A stretch of 18,472 bases of DNA from Flavobacteriales bacterium UBA2798 (GCA_002351955.1 DEHO01000008.1:14681-33152); one strand, 5' to 3'. Shown: positions 1-8,854, numbered from the stretch's first letter. Notes: generated by a model from the sequence alone, not told the origin. A program made the numbers and translations.

Positions 1-1101
1 TATCAGGTCACCATTTTCAAAAAAGAAATTCTCTATCCCAATTCCTTCGGAACACTTAAGCTGAAGCCCTATAAAATGAAAATCCTTGGCCAGGATCGTT
101 TTTTTACAAAACAATTTGACCTTAACAGCAATTCAGCATCACTGGAAGTATTGCCTTTGCCGCAAGGAAAACCGGAATCTTTTTCGGGAGCAGTTGGTAA
201 GTTTAAAATGGAAGCCAGCATCAATAAAACCGAATTAAAAACCAACGATGGAATTGACCTTACCGTTAAAATCAGTGGTAACGGTAATTTTATGTTCATT
301 GATAAGATTTCATTCACGTTGCCTTCCGACATAGAAACATACGACCCGGAAATAAAAGAAAAACTGAGTTATTCCGAATCCGGGACCAATGGATCCAAAG
401 AATTCCGTTATCTCTTAATCCCCCGAAAAAAAGGAAAATATACGATCGGTCCGATTCGATTTTCCTATTTCGATCCTGAAAAGAAACAGTATTTCACTCT
501 CGAGAGTGATGCTTTTCCGATCACTGTTTTAAAAGGAGAAAATGAAGATCAGCCATCAATGGTTCAATCCTCCGAGGTGGAAATCATCGATCAGGATATC
601 CGTCATTATCCTTCTTACAGTAACGATAGTTTTCAACCTGATCATTTGTTCTTTGGAAGTAAATTGTTCTATTTTTTATTGCTAACCGGCCCTATGGCTT
701 ATATGCTGGTAATTTTTATCGGAAGAAAAAGTAGTTTGTCAGAAGAAGAAATTATCAGCAACAAACAAAAGAAAGCGAGTAAATTTGCTATTCAGCAATT
801 GGAATCTGCAAGAAAAGCTCTTGATAAGGGAGATAATTCAACATTCTATGCCGAACTATGGAAAGCGCTAAATGGGTATTTATCCAATAAACTACTGATA
901 GAGATTTCCGGAATGACCAAAGAAAATATTCGCTCTGTGATGGAAAAAAAAGGAGCCGGAGCAATTGAAATTGAAGCCTTTCTTCGGGTAATCGAATTGT
1001 GTGAACTTGCCCGATTTGGAATGGCTCAATCCATCAACGGAATTGAAATCTATCATGAAACGTTAAGTCTGATTGATCAACTTGAAAGTCAACTGAAATG
1101 A
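1..1101 (+). CDS. batD: BatD family protein, C-terminal part (5' truncated by window)
   Basis: The reading frame is open from base 1, so this is the last 366 residues of a longer protein; the ATG at 76 is internal. BatD proteins are membrane-anchored parts of the Bat (Bacteroides aerotolerance) system, in which they accompany the VWA proteins BatA/BatB and TPR proteins. The sequence shows the typical 'LPLPQGKPESFSGAVGKF' segment, beta-rich repeats of about 100 residues (each an extracytoplasmic Ig-like unit, by inference), then one transmembrane helix (about residues 221-242 of the visible part, YFLLLTGPMAYMLVIFIG) and a cytoplasmic alpha-helical tail with the usual 'YAELWKALNGYLSNKL' stretch. 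It overlaps the next gene by 4 bp (ATGA), so the two are probably translationally coupled. The family assignment is confident. The exact biochemical role of BatD is not established. Confidence 0.88.
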   Translation, partial: YQVTIFKKEILYPNSFGTLKLKPYKMKILGQDRFFTKQFDLNSNSASLEVLPLPQGKPESFSGAVGKFKMEASINKTELKTNDGIDLTVKISGNGNFMFIDKISFTLPSDIETYDPEIKEKLSYSESGTNGSKEFRYLLIPRKKGKYTIGPIRFSYFDPEKKQYFTLESDAFPITVLKGENEDQPSMVQSSEVEIIDQDIRHYPSYSNDSFQPDHLFFGSKLFYFLLLTGPMAYMLVIFIGRKSSLSEEEIISNKQKKASKFAIQQLESARKALDKGDNSTFYAELWKALNGYLSNKLLIEISGMTKENIRSVMEKKGAGAIEIEAFLRVIELCELARFGMAQSINGIEIYHETLSLIDQLESQLK

Positions 1102-1838
1102 AACGGATAATTCTTCTACTCCTTGTTTTTTCAGCATCTTATTGCCATGCGGATGAGAGTACCTTTCAACAGGCAGATCAATTGTACAAATCACAACAAT
1201 ACGATTCTGCCAGGGTTCTTTTTGAATCGATGCTGGCAGAAGACAAACAATCAGCGATTGTCTTTTTTGCTTTGGGTAATTGCTACTACCGCCTGAGCGA
1301 CCCTGTTACTGCAGTTTACTATTATGAAAAAGCGATTAAACTGGATCCCAATAATCCTGATCTGAAAGCGAATATTGCCTTTGTCAGAAAACAATTCAAA
1401 GACAAAGTGAATACAGATCGCAGCGGCATATCGGGATGGGTGTTTTCAATTGTTAATGACAATCACCCGAACAAATGGTCGGGGACGGCTGTAATACTGA
1501 TCAATTTTGCATTTCTATCATTGATACTCTCGCGTTTTTTGTCTGCCAAGAAATCGCGGATTGCCTTTATCGCCGGAAGTGTTGCATTGGTTCTTGGAAT
1601 TTCCAGACTAATTCCGGCATGGTACCAATACAGCAGTATCACCAATCACGACCAGGGAATTGTAAAAACAGACCGTACTGAAATCAAAAGCGCACCTTCT
1701 GAAAACAGCAGCACCGTTTTTATTCTATCTGAAGGAACGAAAGTAAACATAACAGAAAGCAATGAATTCTGGCTTGAGGTCAATATCGGCGATGCCAATG
1801 TTGGTTGGATTCAACGTGAACAAATTCTTGAAATTTGA
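1098..1838 (+). CDS. batE: BatE-like protein: TPR + two TM helices + SH3-like domain
   Basis: This 246-residue protein begins with a signal peptide (about residues 1-18, cleavage near CHA-DE). TPR repeats follow at about 22-95; the motif 'FFALGNCYYRLSDPVTAVYY' and the 'KAIKLDPNNPDL' boundary are clear. Two hydrophobic helices lie at about 129-149 and 154-175, and a bacterial SH3-like domain at about 188-246 ends in 'GWIQREQIL'. This order (TPR, membrane segment, SH3) matches BatE of the Bacteroidetes Bat operon, and its position directly after batD supports the call. The TPR would lie outside the cytoplasm and the SH3 domain could bind peptide or wall material; that is inference. The ATG overlaps the batD stop by 4 bp, and the gene's own stop overlaps the next start in the same way. 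Confidence 0.82.
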   Translation: MKRIILLLLVFSASYCHADESTFQQADQLYKSQQYDSARVLFESMLAEDKQSAIVFFALGNCYYRLSDPVTAVYYYEKAIKLDPNNPDLKANIAFVRKQFKDKVNTDRSGISGWVFSIVNDNHPNKWSGTAVILINFAFLSLILSRFLSAKKSRIAFIAGSVALVLGISRLIPAWYQYSSITNHDQGIVKTDRTEIKSAPSENSSTVFILSEGTKVNITESNEFWLEVNIGDANVGWIQREQILEI

Positions 1839-2626
1839 GCAGAACTAAACCATCCATAGTAATTCTGGGAACAGGAAATGTTGCCTATGCCTTGGGAATT
1901 GCCTTGTTTAAAAATGGCTATCCCATAAAGCAGGTATATAGCCGATCGCACGAAAAAGCCTTGCAGTTGGCCCGAAAACTGAAAGCATCCTTCACCGACG
2001 ATCTGCGCGCAATCGAAATCGATGCTTCTGTTTATTTACTGGCGATCAGTGATGATGCCTTACCCGAATTTTGTAAGGCGCTCCCACGTCTAGGCGGAAT
2101 TGTAATGCATACATCAGGAAGCATACCACTCTCCGTTCTTAAAAAACAAAATCACACCGCTGTTATTTATCCCTTACAGACATTGCAAAAAGATCATCAA
2201 CCGGAATGGCAAAAAACATCCTTTTTGGTTGAAGCAAATGATGAGGTCGGATTAAAAATGGTAAAAAGCATTGCGCGTACACTGACTAAAAAAGTAATTC
2301 AATGCACATCCGAAGAACGAAAGCAAGTCCACCTTGCTGCAGTTATTGCAAGTAATTTCAGTAATCACCTGTTTGCGCTTTCGCAAGATATTCTCCAGTC
2401 AAATAAACTTCCAACTGATCTTCTTGCTCCGCTCATTGAAGAGACTATCAAAAAAAGTCTGAAAGGAGATGCAAAAACCAAACAAACAGGACCTGCACGA
2501 AGAGGTGATCAAACCATCCTTCGCAAGCATCTCAACATGCTCAATAACGACCCACTTACAAAAAGTATTTACAAACAGATTTCTGCTTCTATACAGAAAA
2601 TGTATTCTAAAAAATCGAAAAAATGA
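1835..2626 (+). CDS. Rossmann-like and DUF2520 domain-containing protein
   Basis: The 263-residue cytoplasmic protein has an N-terminal Rossmann fold resembling F420/NADP oxidoreductases: 'IVILGTGNVAYAL' at about residues 8-20 carries the G-x-G-x-x-A dinucleotide-binding loop (G12, G14, A17). The C-terminal DUF2520 region contains 'HTSGSIPLSVL', 'YPLQTLQKD' and 'AAVIASNFSNHLFAL', which are characteristic of the family. The fold suggests an NAD(P)-dependent dehydrogenase related to the 3-hydroxyacid/ketopantoate reductase group; the substrate is unknown. The start is TTG at 1835, overlapping the batE stop by 4 bp (TTGA). No in-frame ATG lies close enough to keep the GxGxxA loop, so the TTG start is well supported. 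The 3' end overlaps the next gene by 4 bp. The link with the Bat genes may be only co-transcription. Confidence 0.85.
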   Translation: MSRTKPSIVILGTGNVAYALGIALFKNGYPIKQVYSRSHEKALQLARKLKASFTDDLRAIEIDASVYLLAISDDALPEFCKALPRLGGIVMHTSGSIPLSVLKKQNHTAVIYPLQTLQKDHQPEWQKTSFLVEANDEVGLKMVKSIARTLTKKVIQCTSEERKQVHLAAVIASNFSNHLFALSQDILQSNKLPTDLLAPLIEETIKKSLKGDAKTKQTGPARRGDQTILRKHLNMLNNDPLTKSIYKQISASIQKMYSKKSKK

Positions 2627-3036
2627 ATTACTGGCTTTTAAAATCAGAACCTGATGTGTTCTCCTGGGATGATCTGGTAAAAAAAGGACCTTCTGTTTGG
2701 GATGGAGTTCGTAATTACCAGGCACGAAACAATTTAAAAGCTATGAAAAAAGGCGATAAGGCACTTTTCTACCACAGCAACATTGGCCGTGAAATTGTAG
2801 GTATTGCAACCATTACCAAACCCTTTTTTCCTGATCCGACCATTGACGACGAGCGATGGGTAGCAGTTGAAGTGAAGGCTCAGAAAAAATTTAAAAATGC
2901 TGTTACACTTGATACCATCAAAAATACTCCGGCACTTGCCAAACTACCACTAGTAACCCATTCGAGGTTAAGTGTGATGCCGGTTTCGGAATTGGATTTT
3001 GTTTTGCTTTGCGACATGGGAGGAATTGTCTCATAA
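2623..3036 (+). CDS. EVE domain-containing protein (THYN1-like)
   Basis: This 137-residue protein is a complete single-domain EVE protein of about the usual length. The N-terminal 'YWLLKSEPDVFSWDDL' and 'WDGVRNYQARNNL' segments and the 'KGDKALFYHSN' / 'IVGIATI' strands are hallmarks of the family (human THYN1 and bacterial homologues). EVE domains share the PUA-like fold and are thought to bind modified bases in DNA or RNA; what this one binds cannot be read from the sequence. The ATG overlaps the DUF2520 stop by 4 bp, making it the last gene of a four-gene coupled chain. The next gene has its own promoter-like sequence 83 bp further on. No nuclease or restriction partner is adjacent, so there is no sign here of a modification-dependent defence role. 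Confidence 0.88.
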   Translation: MNYWLLKSEPDVFSWDDLVKKGPSVWDGVRNYQARNNLKAMKKGDKALFYHSNIGREIVGIATITKPFFPDPTIDDERWVAVEVKAQKKFKNAVTLDTIKNTPALAKLPLVTHSRLSVMPVSELDFVLLCDMGGIVS

Positions 3037-3069
3037 TCAAAATACTGAAAACAGAGTTCAATTAATTCA

Positions 3070-3103
3070 TTGCTTTAGGCTTTCAGCTATTTTATTACTT
3101 TTG
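3070..3103 (+). promoter_or_regulatory. Candidate Bacteroidetes-type promoter for yebC
   Basis: A perfect TAnnTTTG box (TACTTTTG, 3096-3103) is preceded by TTG at 3070-3072 with a 23-nt spacer. This fits the Bacteroidetes primary sigma consensus TTG-N17-23-TAnnTTTG. If the final G is about -7, transcription would start near 3110, giving a leader of about 10 nt before the ATG at 3120. Confidence 0.6.
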
Positions 3104-3119
3104 CTCAAAATTGATTCCT

Positions 3120-3827
3120 ATGGGACGCGCGTTTGAATACCGTAAAGCAAGAAAGATGGCACGCTGGTCAGCCATGTCGACGACTTTTACCAAGATTGGT
3201 AAAGAGATCAGCATGTCGGTAAAGGCAGGTGGATCAGATCCCAATACCAATAGCCGCCTACGCGCAGCAATGCAAAACGCACGTTCTGCTAATATGCCTA
3301 AGGCGAATGTAGAAGCAGCCATTAAAAAAGCAACAGATAAGGACGCTTCGAATTATGAAGAAGTGAATTATGAAGGTTATGGTCCGAATGGAGTTGCCAT
3401 TTTCATTGAAACAGCAACTGATAATACCACGAGAACCGTTGCCAATATGCGCACCATTTTCAATAAGGGCGGAGGATCGATCGGTACTTCAGGATCATTG
3501 GATTTTGTATTCGAACGTAAAGCCAATTTCACGGTAAAAAATACCGGGATCAATGTTGAAGAACTGGAGCTTGAACTGATTGATGCAGGTTTGGAAGAAA
3601 TTGAAGCCGATGCAGAAGAAATCTTTATTGTAACCAGGTTTGCAGATTTCGGAGCAATGCAAAAAGCGTTGGAAGGAAAAGGTTTTGAAATTTTAAGTGC
3701 AGAAAAAGTCCGCACCCCATTAAGCACTGTTGAAGTCACTCCCGAACAACGCGAAGCCATTGACAAAATGGTAGAGAAGTTTGAAGAAGATGATGACGTG
3801 CAGCAAGTGTTTACAAATATGGCATAA
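3120..3827 (+). CDS. yebC: YebC/PmpR (TACO1) family protein
   Basis: The 235-residue protein matches the YebC/TACO1 family along its full length. The N-terminus 'MGRAFEYRKARKMARWSAMS' is the Bacteroidetes form of the family start, followed by 'TKIGKEISMSVKAGG' and 'DPNTNSRLRAAMQNARSANM', then 'YEGYGPNGVAIFIE', 'NKGGGSIGTSGSLDFVF', and the acidic C-terminal 'EEDDDVQQVFTNMA'. Family members were first described as DNA-binding regulators (PmpR, YebC) and more recently as ribosome-associated translation factors; TACO1 activates mitochondrial translation. I choose the ATG at 3120 rather than the upstream in-frame TTG at 3111, because homologues begin with MGRAFE and the putative promoter leaves almost no leader otherwise. 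It appears monocistronic: a probable promoter lies upstream and a 224-bp gap follows. Confidence 0.93.
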   Translation: MGRAFEYRKARKMARWSAMSTTFTKIGKEISMSVKAGGSDPNTNSRLRAAMQNARSANMPKANVEAAIKKATDKDASNYEEVNYEGYGPNGVAIFIETATDNTTRTVANMRTIFNKGGGSIGTSGSLDFVFERKANFTVKNTGINVEELELELIDAGLEEIEADAEEIFIVTRFADFGAMQKALEGKGFEILSAEKVRTPLSTVEVTPEQREAIDKMVEKFEEDDDVQQVFTNMA

Positions 3828-4051
3828 CCCGGATCACAGGTCACTTAATACTTGCTATTCAATCTTAGTAAAGAAAAGTCTGTGGATTAACCAAAAAACA
3901 TTCATCCGAATCCATAAAATCTAATTTGATTTTCAATCATTTAGGCATCTTGTGATTTATGGAATATCAATAGCATTTTTTTTTCTCAAGATTTCTTGTG
4001 TTTAGAATACTCCAGGTAGTATTTTAGTGTGGAAAACACTTACTTACATCT
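3828..4051. other. Intergenic region between yebC and the repeat-protein gene
   Basis: This 224-bp AT-rich gap contains no convincing open reading frame or RNA gene. I found no strong GC-rich terminator after yebC. Its only supported content is the candidate promoter near the right end, and a short imperfect inverted repeat (AGTGT at 4026-4030, ACACT at 4036-4040) in the presumed leader of the next gene, of unknown meaning. Confidence 0.5.
3996..4027 (+). promoter_or_regulatory. Candidate promoter for the giant repeat-protein gene
   Basis: TTG at 3996-3998, a 21-nt spacer, and TATTTTAG at 4020-4027 match TTG-N17-23-TAnnTTTG with one mismatch in the -7 box. The expected transcription start is near 4034, giving a leader of about 18 nt before the ATG at 4052. 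The match is imperfect, so this is tentative. Confidence 0.4.
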
Positions 4052-7000
4052 ATGATTCCTTTACCGCTATTCCGCATGACCGGAATATTGCTATTAGCAT
4101 TCTATTCAGTAATCTCTAACGCTCAAACCACCTATACCTGGAACGGAATAACTTCGACGGATTGGAACACTTCAACCAACTGGACGCCTAACGGGACTCC
4201 ATCACCCACAGACCATGTTGTGATCGTTACAGGATCAAACCAATGTACACTACCCGGCAATGTGGATGTTACAAATTTCAGTATGACATCCGGTACTTTA
4301 AATGTGGGAGCAAACACGCTAACTGTAACAGGAACTTTTTCTGCTCTCAACGGAACGATCACGGGAACAGGAAATCTGTTCGCCAATGGATCATCCGTTG
4401 TTTTTGGAAACACAATAGCAGGTCCAACAGTATCACCAAACGTTTCAATTTCCACCTTAAGTGTACGATCGCAACGAACCACGTATCATGGAAACGTAAC
4501 GATTTTAAAAACAATTGGTGCAACAGCAGTAGACAGCTGGCGTGGTGGAAACACTTTTAACGGGACATTTTACCTAAACAATGCCTCAGATGACATTGCC
4601 GGGAACAATGGAGACATTTATTTTGGGTCCAACAATGGAGATCCTGTTGATGTTTTCAATGGAAGAACCACAATGATTGTATCGGGTGCAGCACGGATTA
4701 GAATTCCTCAAAATGGTTCTACAATTTTCAATGGGGTAACTCATTTTTTATCCAATGGATTTGGTGGGCAGCATGATAGGATACAACCTGCCCGTCAAGG
4801 CGCTGCGAATGCCGTTTTCAATGATTCGGTATATTTTACTTGTGCATCAGCAACAAGCGATATGCATATTGCCTATGATGCAGGCACTTCTTGTGTATTT
4901 AACGGACCTGTTGTTTGTAATCGTTTAACAGGTTCAGGTGGGGCATTTAATCTTGGGCTTGACGGAACGATCACACTAAACAGTAACCTTATTGTAAATA
5001 ATAATAGCACAGGTTCAATAACTGTTACCAGCGGTTCAGGCAGTTCAACTTTGGCAAATGGAAATTCAATTTTTGTAGGAGCTGAAGGATTTAATTCAGG
5101 ATCGCTTGATATTCGTAATTTCACTCAAATTGGAAATACCACTCAAAATTTAGTATTTTCCTCAGCTGCTGCATTATTTATTGGTGCTGCCGGAAGTCCG
5201 TGTACATTTAATGCAAACACGATTAATTTTTCAGCGGGGCGAGTTCGCTCACAGAGCACCACGTATAACAGCACTTCCATTTCATTTTCCAAAACCGGTG
5301 CAACTGCCGATGATAACGGCGACAATTTTTTTGGTGGACCTGTCACTTTTTCAAACTCAGGAGGAGCAGAATTCAGATTTTCTAGCACCATTGCGAGGGA
5401 TGTTTTTGCATCAACTGTTACTCTTGTTAACAGCGGAACAGGTATGATATCGATGTCGCGCACTTTCGATACCGATTATGATTTTAACATTGAAATAAAC
5501 AATCCGAGTGTAACTGCGGGAGGAGGAATTCAATTTGGAGCGAACGGAGGATCATCAACCCTTGCAAGTGGTAGAACCATTTCTGTAGGAGGCAGTGGAT
5601 ATGAATTTGGCTATTTGTATTTGTTCCGTTTTAATCAATTAGGAGGGACTCCACAAACCATAACTCTTGGAGCTAATTCCACACTTCTCCGAATGGGTTC
5701 ACAGGCAAATCTGGTTTCGGGTTGTAATTTTTCAGGCAATTTTACTACAACTGCAGCAGGAATTGAAGGTACAGGTAACACCTTTCAAGGCTTATCAACA
5801 TTTACACAAACCTCTACAGCCGGAGGAACAAGATTATGGGGAGGAAACACATTTCAGGGAGCACATGTGATCAATGTAACGGGAACTGCAGGCATTCAAT
5901 GCTCACAATTATTCGCGGCCGAAACGTATAATTCAACAGTAACAGTTAATTTATCGGGAACCGGAGGCGTTACACTTGCACGCTCATTTGACACGCAGTT
6001 TCCACAGAATATCGTTTTAACCAGCACATCAACAGGATCTGTTGCATTTGGTTTTAACGGAGGAACGAGCACTCTTGTCAACGGAAGAACGATCAGCATT
6101 GGAGGATTGGGGTATACAGGAAGTTTCCTTTATCTCTATCGATTCAATCAGGTTGGAGGAACACCACAAACCATTTCCATTACCGGAGCGACTTCACAAA
6201 TAGAGATGGGTTCGGCAGGGAATGCAACATATGGATGTGTTTTTGATGGAGACTGGACGATCAACGCTGTGAATTATGTCATTGCAGGTAATACGTTTAA
6301 TGGCAATTGCACATTCACAAAATCAGGAGCCGGATCTGATGACAACAGCATTGGAGCGAACACATTCAATGGAAGTTTTTCAATGACCAACAATTGTTCG
6401 ACCAACGGTATCTTCATGCGTTTTTCCAATATTTTTGGAGCTGACATCTATAATGGGCCTGTAACTTTATCTTCCAATTGCAATATCGGAGGAATGATTA
6501 TGGGCCGAACTTTTGATGGTTTTTTTAATCATGATCTGATCATTAATTCCACCAATGGTTACATTTATCTGGGAGCTGGAAACACATTATCAGGAGTCTG
6601 TTATCTGGCCAACACACGAACCATTACCACTCCAATTTTCACCGGAGGTATTCTCTTTTTCCGTCGATTTGAACAATTGGGTACAACACCTCAAACAATT
6701 AATGTTACAGGAACTTCAGCAATAGAATATGGTGGAAGTGTTGCAAGTGCCGTAACCAATACTTTTTGCATTTTTAATGGTGATTTAAATTCCTCTTCCG
6801 GAGGAAGCACAGCCATTAACAATGGTTCATTCAGGAGAAATACCAGTATATCTGCACTCCGTTTTCCAAATGTAATAAATTCCATTTTCAATGAAAATGC
6901 AGGAAACACTATCCTTTCGCGGATTGCCGGTTCGAATAACGATGATAATGGCGGAAATAATATTTTCCATGGTAATCTCACGTTTAACAACACCGGTTCC

Positions 7001-8854
7001 GCACGTTTTCGGTTAGGAATCAACACCTATGGGAGCGACACCTACTTTGGAAACATTGAAATCAATAACAGCGGAACTGGAACAGTTTCATTTGCCTACG
7101 GAAACACCAGCAATCCGATTTCCGGAAATATCAATTTCATTAACAGCAATACAGGTACCATCATTTTTGGAGAAGCCTCGACTGCCAATTCAAGCACACT
7201 TGCAGGCACTCTTTCAGCATTATCAGGTAATTTCACCAATGGCACCATTTCGATTCGTTTTATGACACAGAATGGTGGTGCAAATCAATTTACCGGAACT
7301 GCATCTGCTGTTTCACTGGTACACAACAATTGCATTGTGAATGGAACAATGAATATCTCTACATCCGGTTCCATTACGATTACCAATTCAACTTACAACA
7401 ATACGGTTACATCAACAGTGTCCGGCACAAGCACTATTCGTACGAATACGTTTCAGTCTAATGCCAATTTAACTTCCGCTTCGTTTATACTTGGAGGAAC
7501 ACTTGCACAAGGAAACACATTCAATTCAACCTCCACCTTTTTGAAAAACGGAACATCCAATGATGATACCAATGGTGGAAACATATTCAATGATCAAGTC
7601 AATTTCAACACTTCCAACGCTACAGGAAGATGGCGTCTTGGAACAACTGCTGATGATTTTAATGGTATTGTCAATTTTAATCAAAATGCAGCAGGAGTAC
7701 TCGCTCCTTCCTATACTGCAGTCAGCACCTACGCCGGAAATGTTAATTTTTCTTCGCCGGCAGGAGTAACAATTACTTCAGGATCCGGTGGAGGACGAAG
7801 TACTTTTGACGGAGGAAATGCTCAGTCCATCAATTTAGTTTCAGGAAACAACCCAGTGTTTACCCGATTAACCCTCAATAAAACCTCCAACGCAGTAACG
7901 CTTAATTGCCCAATAACAGTAACTGTAGATTTTCTACCCAGTTCCGGTAATTTAAATACAACAACAACCAATATTGTTACCCTTGCAAACAATACAACCA
8001 CCACTATCGGAAATGCCTCGAGTTATGTGAATGGTCCAATGGATTATGCAATGGCCAGTAACAGTGCTTCCAGGAGAACACTGAATTTTCCCATTGGTAA
8101 AGACTCCGACTGGAGGCCTGCTGTACTTGAAGTTTCCCACAATTCAAACACTTCCTACACCTACAGAGGAGAATTATTTAACAGCAGCGCAGAAGCCCTG
8201 GGATGGACAAAACCGGTTACAGTAGATTTGGTATCATTGGTTCACTGGTGGGATATAGATCGCTTTCTTACCAGCACTATGGTATCGTCACCCAATGCGA
8301 ACCTTAGAACCGGAGCTGGTGACCGTCCGATTATCACCTTGCATTACGGTGCGAACGATGGTGTAACGGATCCGTTAAATCTGGTAATTTGTAAAAACAC
8401 AAATGGGGCACCAACAACCTGGGACAACATCGGCGGAACAGGTACAGCAGCAGTTGCAGGAAGTATTACTTCGACATCCAATCCAACGGTATTTAATTCC
8501 TTCAGCAGATTTACACTTGGTAATTTATTGGGAGGAACCAATCCGTTACCGGTTGAATTATTAAGCTTTACTGCAGAACGAAAAGGAAATGATGTTGAAC
8601 TTTTCTGGCAAACTGCCTCTGAACAAAATTCATGGTTTTTTGATATTGAGCGGTCTGAGAATGGACAAGAATGGCATTCTATCCTAAGAAGGCAGGCTGC
8701 AGGTAATTCGAATACAACTTTAAATTATTCAGAAATTGATTTTAATGTACCCAATAAACTACTCTACTACCGACTTAAACAGGTTGATTTTGATGGATCA
8801 TATATGTATTCACAAATCAGATCAGTAAATCCTTCCAACGCATCAGACATTTAA
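4052..8854 (+). CDS. Giant secreted beta-strand-repeat protein, ends at in-frame TAA before its T9SS sorting domain
   Basis: The 1600-residue product starts with a signal peptide (about 1-24, GILLLAFYSVISNA-Q), then a 'YTWNG..STDWNTSTNW' segment (about 28-44) common at the start of Bacteroidetes beta-helical surface proteins. The body is rich in Gly, Asn, Ser and Thr and built of repeats (see the repeat entry), suggesting a long beta-solenoid exposed outside the cell. At about 1345 comes 'FPIGKDSDWRPAVLEV', and at about 1498 'PLPVELLSFTAERKGNDVEL', a module that normally sits just before a T9SS sorting domain. The frame stops at TAA 8852-8854, yet the same frame continues directly into 'ITIYPNP' and a complete sorting domain. 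The truncated product should reach the periplasm through Sec but lack the T9SS export signal. An adhesin or structural role is inference; no catalytic motif is visible. An alternative start, ATG at 4076, would shorten the signal peptide. Confidence 0.88.
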   Translation: MIPLPLFRMTGILLLAFYSVISNAQTTYTWNGITSTDWNTSTNWTPNGTPSPTDHVVIVTGSNQCTLPGNVDVTNFSMTSGTLNVGANTLTVTGTFSALNGTITGTGNLFANGSSVVFGNTIAGPTVSPNVSISTLSVRSQRTTYHGNVTILKTIGATAVDSWRGGNTFNGTFYLNNASDDIAGNNGDIYFGSNNGDPVDVFNGRTTMIVSGAARIRIPQNGSTIFNGVTHFLSNGFGGQHDRIQPARQGAANAVFNDSVYFTCASATSDMHIAYDAGTSCVFNGPVVCNRLTGSGGAFNLGLDGTITLNSNLIVNNNSTGSITVTSGSGSSTLANGNSIFVGAEGFNSGSLDIRNFTQIGNTTQNLVFSSAAALFIGAAGSPCTFNANTINFSAGRVRSQSTTYNSTSISFSKTGATADDNGDNFFGGPVTFSNSGGAEFRFSSTIARDVFASTVTLVNSGTGMISMSRTFDTDYDFNIEINNPSVTAGGGIQFGANGGSSTLASGRTISVGGSGYEFGYLYLFRFNQLGGTPQTITLGANSTLLRMGSQANLVSGCNFSGNFTTTAAGIEGTGNTFQGLSTFTQTSTAGGTRLWGGNTFQGAHVINVTGTAGIQCSQLFAAETYNSTVTVNLSGTGGVTLARSFDTQFPQNIVLTSTSTGSVAFGFNGGTSTLVNGRTISIGGLGYTGSFLYLYRFNQVGGTPQTISITGATSQIEMGSAGNATYGCVFDGDWTINAVNYVIAGNTFNGNCTFTKSGAGSDDNSIGANTFNGSFSMTNNCSTNGIFMRFSNIFGADIYNGPVTLSSNCNIGGMIMGRTFDGFFNHDLIINSTNGYIYLGAGNTLSGVCYLANTRTITTPIFTGGILFFRRFEQLGTTPQTINVTGTSAIEYGGSVASAVTNTFCIFNGDLNSSSGGSTAINNGSFRRNTSISALRFPNVINSIFNENAGNTILSRIAGSNNDDNGGNNIFHGNLTFNNTGSARFRLGINTYGSDTYFGNIEINNSGTGTVSFAYGNTSNPISGNINFINSNTGTIIFGEASTANSSTLAGTLSALSGNFTNGTISIRFMTQNGGANQFTGTASAVSLVHNNCIVNGTMNISTSGSITITNSTYNNTVTSTVSGTSTIRTNTFQSNANLTSASFILGGTLAQGNTFNSTSTFLKNGTSNDDTNGGNIFNDQVNFNTSNATGRWRLGTTADDFNGIVNFNQNAAGVLAPSYTAVSTYAGNVNFSSPAGVTITSGSGGGRSTFDGGNAQSINLVSGNNPVFTRLTLNKTSNAVTLNCPITVTVDFLPSSGNLNTTTTNIVTLANNTTTTIGNASSYVNGPMDYAMASNSASRRTLNFPIGKDSDWRPAVLEVSHNSNTSYTYRGELFNSSAEALGWTKPVTVDLVSLVHWWDIDRFLTSTMVSSPNANLRTGAGDRPIITLHYGANDGVTDPLNLVICKNTNGAPTTWDNIGGTGTAAVAGSITSTSNPTVFNSFSRFTLGNLLGGTNPLPVELLSFTAERKGNDVELFWQTASEQNSWFFDIERSENGQEWHSILRRQAAGNSNTTLNYSEIDFNVPNKLLYYRLKQVDFDGSYMYSQIRSVNPSNASDI
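4970..7302 (+). repeat. Five diverged tandem repeat units inside the giant protein
   Basis: Protein-level repeats are anchored by the motif [IF]R-F-x-Q-x-G-x-T-P-Q. The anchor Gln codons lie at 5126, 5636, 6149, 6674 and 7268, giving periods of 170, 171, 175 and 198 residues. Units 2 and 3 are closest ('RFNQLGGTPQTI' and 'RFNQVGGTPQTI', each preceded by 'GRTIS.GG.GY'); units 1, 4 and 5 are more diverged. Each unit also holds a Cys about 25 residues after the anchor, in a C-x-F-x-G-like context. DNA identity between units is only moderate, so the duplications are old and not obviously recombining. Confidence 0.8.

Noticed and set aside
4970..7302. Repeats in this region as a CRISPR array or recent tandem DNA duplication
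   Set aside because: The repeat is visible at protein level with a period of about 510-595 bp and much DNA divergence; there are no short identical repeats with unique spacers.
4132..8541. Several antisense and alternate-frame open frames of 60-116 codons inside the giant repeat gene
   Set aside because: They follow from the biased Asn/Thr/Gly codon composition of the repeat gene, have no family features, signals or promoters, and are fully contained in a well supported CDS.
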